Of a stretch of 64,000 nucleotides of DNA, positions 59,438-64,000 are shown piece after piece. The position numbers and the translations under genes are program-made. The notes beneath the pieces were generated by a model. The model made no database searches, was not told where the DNA came from, and was given only the letters and a program-made list of their open reading frames with translations. Source of the stretch: Actinophytocola oryzae (GTDB lineage: Bacteria; Actinomycetota; Actinomycetes; Mycobacteriales; Pseudonocardiaceae). Each line of letters starts with the position of its first letter. The first letter of the stretch is position 1. The DNA is taken from contig NZ_SOCP01000006.1 in assembly GCF_004364325.1 (NCBI RefSeq), positions 248,001-312,000 of the forward strand. Reading direction: 5' to 3'.

Positions 59438-60196
59438 ATGACCACCGAGGTGGTGCGGCTCACCGACGTCCGCAAGACGTACGGCAGCCGTCGCAACAGC
59501 GTCACCGCCCTCGACGGGGTCACCATCGGTTTCCCTCGGGCGTCCTTCACGGCCGTCATGGGCCCTTCCGGGTCCGGCAAGAGCACGTTCCTGCACTGCG
59601 CCGCGGGGCTCGACCGCCCGACCAGCGGCTCGGTCCAGCTGGAGGACGAGGAACTGGCCACGCTCTCCGAGGTGGCGCTGACGAAGCTCCGCCGCGACCG
59701 CGTCGGCTTTGTGTTCCAGGCGTTCAACCTGCTGCCCGCGTTCTCCGTGCAGGACAACGTCACGCTCCCGCTTCGCCTGGCGGGCAAGCGCGCGAGCCGC
59801 GAGTCCGTCGACAGGGTGCTGGCACAGGTCGGCCTGTCCGACCGCCGCAAGCACCTGCCCGGCGAGCTGTCCGGTGGTCAGCAGCAGCGGGTGGCGATCG
59901 CCCGCGCGTTGATCACCCGGCCCGCCGTGATGTTCGCCGACGAGCCGACCGGCGCCCTCGACACCCGCACCGCCCGTGAGGTCCTGAACCTGCTGCGCGC
60001 CTCGGTCGACCAGGTTGGCCAGACGATCGTGATGGTCACGCACGACCCGGTCGCCGCGTCCCACGCCGACCGCGTCGTGTTCCTCGCCGACGGGCGGCTG
60101 GTCGGCGAGCTGCTGCGGCCGAGCGCCGAGGCCGTCGCCGAGCGCATGACCCACCTCGGCGCGTGGGCCGACGAGCAGCACGCCGGGGTGCGGTGA
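59438..60196 (+). CDS. MacB-type ABC transporter ATP-binding protein
   Basis: 252 residues; the ATG at 59438 has AAAGGAGAA four bases upstream. Walker A is GPSGSGKST, the Q-loop lies in VGFVFQAFNLLPAFSVQDNV, the signature is LSGGQQQRVAIARAL, Walker B is PAVMFADEPTGALD, and the H-loop is MVTHDP. This type (LolD/MacB/BceA class) drives export or resistance to antimicrobial peptides and macrolides, or lipoprotein release. The permease gene overlaps by TGATG. Regulation by the histidine kinase upstream or regulator downstream is likely. Confidence 0.97.
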   Translation: MTTEVVRLTDVRKTYGSRRNSVTALDGVTIGFPRASFTAVMGPSGSGKSTFLHCAAGLDRPTSGSVQLEDEELATLSEVALTKLRRDRVGFVFQAFNLLPAFSVQDNVTLPLRLAGKRASRESVDRVLAQVGLSDRRKHLPGELSGGQQQRVAIARALITRPAVMFADEPTGALDTRTAREVLNLLRASVDQVGQTIVMVTHDPVAASHADRVVFLADGRLVGELLRPSAEAVAERMTHLGAWADEQHAGVR

Positions 60197-62679
60197 TGTT
60201 CCGGATCGCGATGCGGACCCTGCGGTTCCGCAAGGGCGCGTTCGTCGCGACGTTCCTCGCGATGACGATCGGCGCGATGCTCGTGCTCGCGTGCGGCGGT
60301 CTGATGGAGACGGGCATCCGCGGCGAGGTGCCCGCACAGCGCCTCGCGAACACGCGGTTCGTCGTGACGGCCAGCCAGACGTGGGCGCTGCCGAAGGCGG
60401 ACCCGAACGACCCGGAGGAGGACACGGACAACGGGTTCCTGGGGGAGCGGGTCCGGCTGCCGGAGTCGCTGGTGGCGGAGCTGTCGCGGGTGCCGGGGGT
60501 GACCGCCGCGATCGGTGATGTGAGCGTGCCGGTCCTGGTGGAGGACGCGCGGGTCGACGCCCACGGCTGGTCGTCCGCGTCACTGACGCCGGTCACCGTC
60601 ACGTCGGGTACCGAGCCGGTCTCGGGGGAGGTCGTGCTCGGCACCGACTCGGGTGCCCGGGTGGGGGAGCGGGTGTCACTGGGGGTGCGCGGCGAGGCGA
60701 GGACGTTCACCGTGTCGGGGCTCGTGCCCGGCTCGGCCGTGTTCTTCGCGGACACGGACGTCGACCGGCTCGCCGGACACCCCGGCACGGTCGACCTGAT
60801 CGGCCTGCGGGCGTCGGCCGACGCGGGCGACCGCATCGCGAAGGTGCTCGACGGGCGCGGCGCGAACCTGCTGTCGGGGGACGAGCGGGGCATCGCCGAG
60901 TACCCGGACGCCGGTCAGGCGGGGGAGAACCTGATCGTGCTGGCCGCGGTGTTCGGCGGACTGGCCGTGATGGTGATGCTGTTCGTGGTGTCCACGACGC
61001 TGGGCCTGTCGATCCAGCAGCGGCAGCGTGAGCTGGCCCTGCTGCGGGCGGTGGGCACGACTCCCGGCCAGCTGCGCCGGATGGTGGTGGGCGAGTCCCT
61101 GTTCATCGCGGTGTTCGCGACCGCGCTCGGCTGTGGGCTCGGCGGGTTGTTCGGCCGGTGGCTGTTCGACCGGCTGGCGTCAGGCGGTGTGGTGCCGACC
61201 GCGATGACGCACCACACGGGCTGGATCCCGATGGTCGTCGCCGTCGGCGCGGTGCTGATCGGCTCGTTCTTCGGTGCCCTGATCGCGGGCAGGCGTGCCG
61301 CACGCACCCGTCCGACCGAGGCGCTGGCCGACGCCTCGATCCAGCGCCGCTGGCTGAGCTGGGTGCGGGTGGTGCTGGCCGTGCTGGCGTTCGGCGGTGG
61401 CATCGCGTTGTTCATCGTGACGGTCGCGGTGATGACCGGCCCGATCGCGGCGAGCACGGCAGGCCCGTCGGTGATGCTGTGGGCGATCGCGCTGGCGCTG
61501 GTGTCCCCTGGCATCACGAAGGTGGTGCTGGCGATCCTGCGCTGGCCGGTGCGCGCGTTCACGGGCACGGCCGGCTACCTGGCGACCCTGTCGACGAAGA
61601 CCCGTGCGATCCGCGTCGCGGCGGTGGTCACCCCGGTCATGCTGGCCACCGGCATGGCGACGGCGAACATCTACCTGCAGACCACGTCGACGGCCGTGGC
61701 GAACGAGGCGTACGTGGAGAACCTGCGTGCGGACCTGGTGCTGTCGGGTGACGTGCCCGAGGGCCTGGTGGACGAGGTCCGCAGGGTGCCGGGCGTACGA
61801 GCGGCGTCGGAGTACGCGACGAGCACGGTGTACGTGGAGAAGCCGTACGACCCGGACCAGTCCGAGGACGGCTGGCAGGTGCAGGGCGTGTCCGGCGAGG
61901 CCGCGGCGCAGACCACGGCGGTGGAGGTGAGCGAGGGCCGCCTGGCGGACCTGACCGGCAACGCGATCGCGTTGCCGACGTCGGACGCGGCGGCACTGAA
62001 CCGAGGCGTCGGCGACACCATCACGATGCGCATGGGTGACGGTGCCCAGGTCAGGGTGCGGATCGTGGCGCTGTACCCGAGCAGGGAGGGCTTCGAGACG
62101 GTGCTCATGCCCGCGGCCCTGGTGGCGTCGCACACGACCTCCGGCCTGCCGAGCCAGATCATGATCCGCGCCGACGACCCGGCGGCGGTCGTGCCCGCCC
62201 TGGCGGACCTGGCCAGGAGCCACCCGGGTCTGGCGGTGGTCGACCGGGACACCCTGGTGTCGAGCTACGCGAAGGGCCAGGAGATCGGTGCGTGGATCAA
62301 CTACCTGATGGCGGGCATGATCGTGGCGTACACGGCCATCTCGGTGGTGAACAGCCTGGTGATGTCCATCGGTGCCAGGCGCAGGGAGTTCGGCCTGCAG
62401 CGCCTGACCGGTGCCACGAGGGGGCAGATCCTCCGCATGATGACGGTGGAGGCGGGCCTGACCACGGTGATCGGCGTGCTGTTCGGGACGGTCGTGGCGT
62501 TCGCGACGCTGGTGCCGTTCACGCTGGTGACGGACGGTTCGCTGATGCCGAAGGGGCCGCTGGCGATCTACCTGGGCGTGACCGGGGCGGTAGCGCTCCT
62601 GACCTTCGGCGCCACCCTGTTCTCCACGTGGGTGGGCCTCAGGATCCGACCGGCGGAGGCGGCGGTCGCACCCGCCTGA
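60196..62679 (+). CDS. FtsX-like ABC transporter permease
   Basis: 827 residues. An N-terminal helix is followed by a large extracytoplasmic domain (about 50-240), helices at about 250-280, 300-330 and 350-375, then a middle pair at about 405-445, a second extracytoplasmic domain (about 490-690) and three C-terminal helices ending RPAEAAVAPA. Two FtsX domains are present (RQRELALLRAVGTTPGQLRR and RRREFGLQRLTGATRGQILR, the conserved P-x-x-x-R/G coupling loops). It works with the adjacent ATPase as a mechanotransmitter or exporter. Substrates are unknown; antimicrobial resistance is plausible. Confidence 0.95.
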   Translation: MFRIAMRTLRFRKGAFVATFLAMTIGAMLVLACGGLMETGIRGEVPAQRLANTRFVVTASQTWALPKADPNDPEEDTDNGFLGERVRLPESLVAELSRVPGVTAAIGDVSVPVLVEDARVDAHGWSSASLTPVTVTSGTEPVSGEVVLGTDSGARVGERVSLGVRGEARTFTVSGLVPGSAVFFADTDVDRLAGHPGTVDLIGLRASADAGDRIAKVLDGRGANLLSGDERGIAEYPDAGQAGENLIVLAAVFGGLAVMVMLFVVSTTLGLSIQQRQRELALLRAVGTTPGQLRRMVVGESLFIAVFATALGCGLGGLFGRWLFDRLASGGVVPTAMTHHTGWIPMVVAVGAVLIGSFFGALIAGRRAARTRPTEALADASIQRRWLSWVRVVLAVLAFGGGIALFIVTVAVMTGPIAASTAGPSVMLWAIALALVSPGITKVVLAILRWPVRAFTGTAGYLATLSTKTRAIRVAAVVTPVMLATGMATANIYLQTTSTAVANEAYVENLRADLVLSGDVPEGLVDEVRRVPGVRAASEYATSTVYVEKPYDPDQSEDGWQVQGVSGEAAAQTTAVEVSEGRLADLTGNAIALPTSDAAALNRGVGDTITMRMGDGAQVRVRIVALYPSREGFETVLMPAALVASHTTSGLPSQIMIRADDPAAVVPALADLARSHPGLAVVDRDTLVSSYAKGQEIGAWINYLMAGMIVAYTAISVVNSLVMSIGARRREFGLQRLTGATRGQILRMMTVEAGLTTVIGVLFGTVVAFATLVPFTLVTDGSLMPKGPLAIYLGVTGAVALLTFGATLFSTWVGLRIRPAEAAVAPA

Positions 62680-62691
62680 GCCGGCCGGAAG

Positions 62692-62730
62692 CAGTGGGCG
62701 GTCCCGTCGCGCCGGGGGGACCGCCCACTG
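62692..62730. terminator. Bidirectional terminator
   Basis: CAGTGGGCGGTCCC (62692-62705) pairs perfectly with GGGACCGCCCACTG (62717-62730), a 14-bp stem around an 11-base loop. It sits between the convergent permease and response-regulator genes. Confidence 0.8.
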
Positions 62731-62735
62731 TGGTG

Positions 62736-63368
62736 TCAGCGTGGGTGCCGCCGGGCGATCCAGGCCACGGCCTGGGTGCGCCGCTCCATGCCGAGCTTCG
62801 CGAGCACGGACGTCACGTAGTTCTTGACCGTCTTCTCCGCCAGGAACAGACGTTCCGCGATCTGACGGTTGGTGAGCCCTTCCCCGACCAGGTCGAGGAC
62901 CTCACGCTCCCGCTCGGTCAGGGCGGCCAGCTCGTCGGTCTTGGCCGACTCCCGCATCCGATCGAGCACCCGCGCCGTGGTCACGGGGTCCAGCAGCGAC
63001 CGCCCGGCCGCGACCTCGCGAACGGCGTCGACAAGGTCCTGCCCCCGCACCTGTTTCAACAGGTACCCGGAGGCCCCCGCCATGATCGCCTCGACCAGCG
63101 CGCGCTCGTCGTCGAACGCGGTGAGCACCAGACAGCGCGGCGCCGGGTCGAGCCGGCGAAGGTCGCGGCACAGCGCGACCCCGTCCCCGTCGGGCAGGCG
63201 CACGTCCACGACGACCACGTCGGGCGAGGTCGCGGCCACCCGGGCCATCGCCTCCTCGACCCCGCCTGCCTCGGCGACCACCTCGATACCGGGCTCGCCG
63301 CCGAGCAGGTCACGCAGCCCACGCCGCACCACCTCGTGATCGTCGACGAGCGCCACCCGAACCGCCAT
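62736..63368 (-). CDS. NarL/DevR-type LuxR-family response regulator
   Basis: 210 residues. Receiver domain (about 1-120): VALVDDHEVVRRGL with the acidic pair, phospho-acceptor Asp in VVVVDVRLPDGDG, LTAFDDERA with Thr, and Lys in GYLLKQVRGQDL. LuxR-type HTH (about 145-205): LTEREREVLDLVGEGLTNRQ, then IAERLFLAEKTVKNYVTSVL. It resembles DevR/DosR. TAGCCT (read on the minus strand, 63375-63380) six bases before the ATG gives a leaderless start. Its partner is probably the GAF kinase at 58207, with the cyd operon or ABC transporter as target. Confidence 0.95.
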   Translation of the reverse strand: MAVRVALVDDHEVVRRGLRDLLGGEPGIEVVAEAGGVEEAMARVAATSPDVVVVDVRLPDGDGVALCRDLRRLDPAPRCLVLTAFDDERALVEAIMAGASGYLLKQVRGQDLVDAVREVAAGRSLLDPVTTARVLDRMRESAKTDELAALTEREREVLDLVGEGLTNRQIAERLFLAEKTVKNYVTSVLAKLGMERRTQAVAWIARRHPR

Positions 63369-63377
63369 GCCGCAAGG

Positions 63378-64000
63378 CTATTGCGTGGTCACCCCCAGGA
63401 GCATCCGAAGCTTCCCGAGAATCCACCGGTTCCCGTCCAGGGCGACGCCCTCGTCACCCGCCCGCCGCCACACCCACCGCAACACGGCGGCCGCCTCCCC
63501 GGCGACCCCGGCCTCGGCGTCGAAGTGCCCCCGCGCCACGGACACGACCGAAGGCCCGAGCTGGACCTGCCAGCCCCCGGCCTCGGTGGCGATCTGCACC
63601 GTCCGACCGTCGCACTCGGCGAGGTGAGTGTCGAACTCCTCCGGGTCCACCACCGACGAGTAGGCGAGAAAGCACTCCAGCACCTCGTCGATCCCGTCGT
63701 CGGCGAGGTCGGCCGGCACGGGACTGTGGTCGACGTCGGCGGCCAACTCGGCGTCGAACCGGTGGATGACGGTCTCCTGGGCCATCCGCCGCAGCCAGAA
63801 CCCGACGGTCTGGTCCGGGTCGTACCAGGTCAGCGCGGGGTCGGCGGGCTTGTGGGAGGTCAGCTCCCCGACAAGCGTGCGGTAGGCGTCGTCGAGGGAG
63901 ACGAGCGGATCACCGGGCAGGTCGGGCGGCCACGGCCTTGGCCAGGCACCCCGCCGCATCGTCTCCGCCTTGTGGAGGTACACCTCGGCGACGTGCCGCA
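63378..64000 (-). CDS. Maleylpyruvate isomerase-family mycothiol-dependent protein, 5' end beyond window
   Basis: About 207 residues are visible; the frame continues upstream of the window edge through ...RHVAEVYLHKAETMRRGAWP, so a GTG at 63983 is not the true start. The DinB-like four-helix N-terminal part with AQETVIHRFDAELAA (conserved His-x-x-Asp/Glu metal site) is typical of mycothiol-dependent maleylpyruvate isomerase-like proteins, followed by the C-terminal MDMPI domain with LGPSVVSVARG. Many members have lost isomerase activity and their role is unknown. Its stop codon overlaps the -10 of the response-regulator gene on the same strand, a tight arrangement. Confidence 0.9.
   Translation of the reverse strand, partial: RHVAEVYLHKAETMRRGAWPRPWPPDLPGDPLVSLDDAYRTLVGELTSHKPADPALTWYDPDQTVGFWLRRMAQETVIHRFDAELAADVDHSPVPADLADDGIDEVLECFLAYSSVVDPEEFDTHLAECDGRTVQIATEAGGWQVQLGPSVVSVARGHFDAEAGVAGEAAAVLRWVWRRAGDEGVALDGNRWILGKLRMLLGVTTQ

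Overview
The window is high-GC, densely packed actinobacterial chromosome. Many genes start with GTG, stop/start overlaps of the ATGA, GTGA and TGATG type are common, and there is a DUF5753/DUF397 pair, a mycothiol-type maleylpyruvate isomerase family gene, a PE-LIG-POL DNA ligase and IdeR-type iron boxes. Together these point to a Pseudonocardiales member (Lentzea, Saccharothrix or Actinosynnema-like); the genus is inference. No transposase, phage gene, CRISPR array, rRNA operon or polyketide/peptide synthetase is visible. One tRNA (Gly, GCC) is present.

Layout. 1-3.2 kb: cell-envelope genes on the minus strand (polytopic membrane protein, AlgX/AlgJ-like SGNH protein, small SHOCT-like protein). 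3.3-8 kb: msrA, a decayed NYN-domain gene, a small HTH protein, tRNA-Gly, a sigma factor fused to a zinc-binding anti-sigma-like domain, and an Fpg/Nei glycosylase. 8-20.8 kb: a transport-and-sensing region with two LytS/LytTR two-component systems and three sodium:solute symporters, each symporter preceded by its own small two-helix membrane protein; a decayed DUF5753 regulator and a DUF397 gene interrupt it. 20.8-28 kb: KAP-family P-loop NTPase, two gene tails, rhodanese, DUF4328, MarR, P450, glycerophosphodiesterase, SEC-C/DUF5926 protein. 28-34 kb: methyltransferase/MerR pair, SigE-family sigma factor and partner, iron-box-controlled ferritin, double-GNAT protein, and two copies of a module of paired DnaA-box-like sites, the second followed by a gene-free stretch of degenerate 18-bp repeats.

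33.8-36.6 kb is a class A beta-lactamase divergent from a LysR gene and a cytoplasmic serine penicillin-recognising-like protein, the same arrangement as blaL-blaA-blaB of Streptomyces cacaoi. 36.6-46.6 kb: methyltransferase, arginine deiminase, DM13 protein, PPOX protein, CPBP protease, LigD, iron-box-preceded DUF2470 protein, LysE exporter, secreted PQQ-type glucose/sorbosone dehydrogenase with PKD domain. 46.7-50.7 kb: tyrosine/homogentisate catabolism, with hmgA divergent from a three-gene operon (unknown TIM-barrel-like protein, fumarylacetoacetase, IclR regulator) across a candidate IclR operator. 51.9-52.7 kb: a TMEM165/GDT1 manganese exporter under a yybP-ykoY riboswitch. 52.8-63.4 kb: cytochrome bd oxidase (cydA, cydB, fused cydDC) running straight into a GAF histidine kinase, then a MacB/FtsX-type ABC transporter and a convergent NarL-type response regulator.

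The points most worth following are the duplicated DnaA-box module, two short upstream ORFs whose stops overlap the LytS and LytTR start codons, four convergent gene pairs sharing a single CTAG as both stop codons, the unknown gene in the homogentisate operon, and the KAP protein with an N-terminal domain that looks like an inactivated P-loop.
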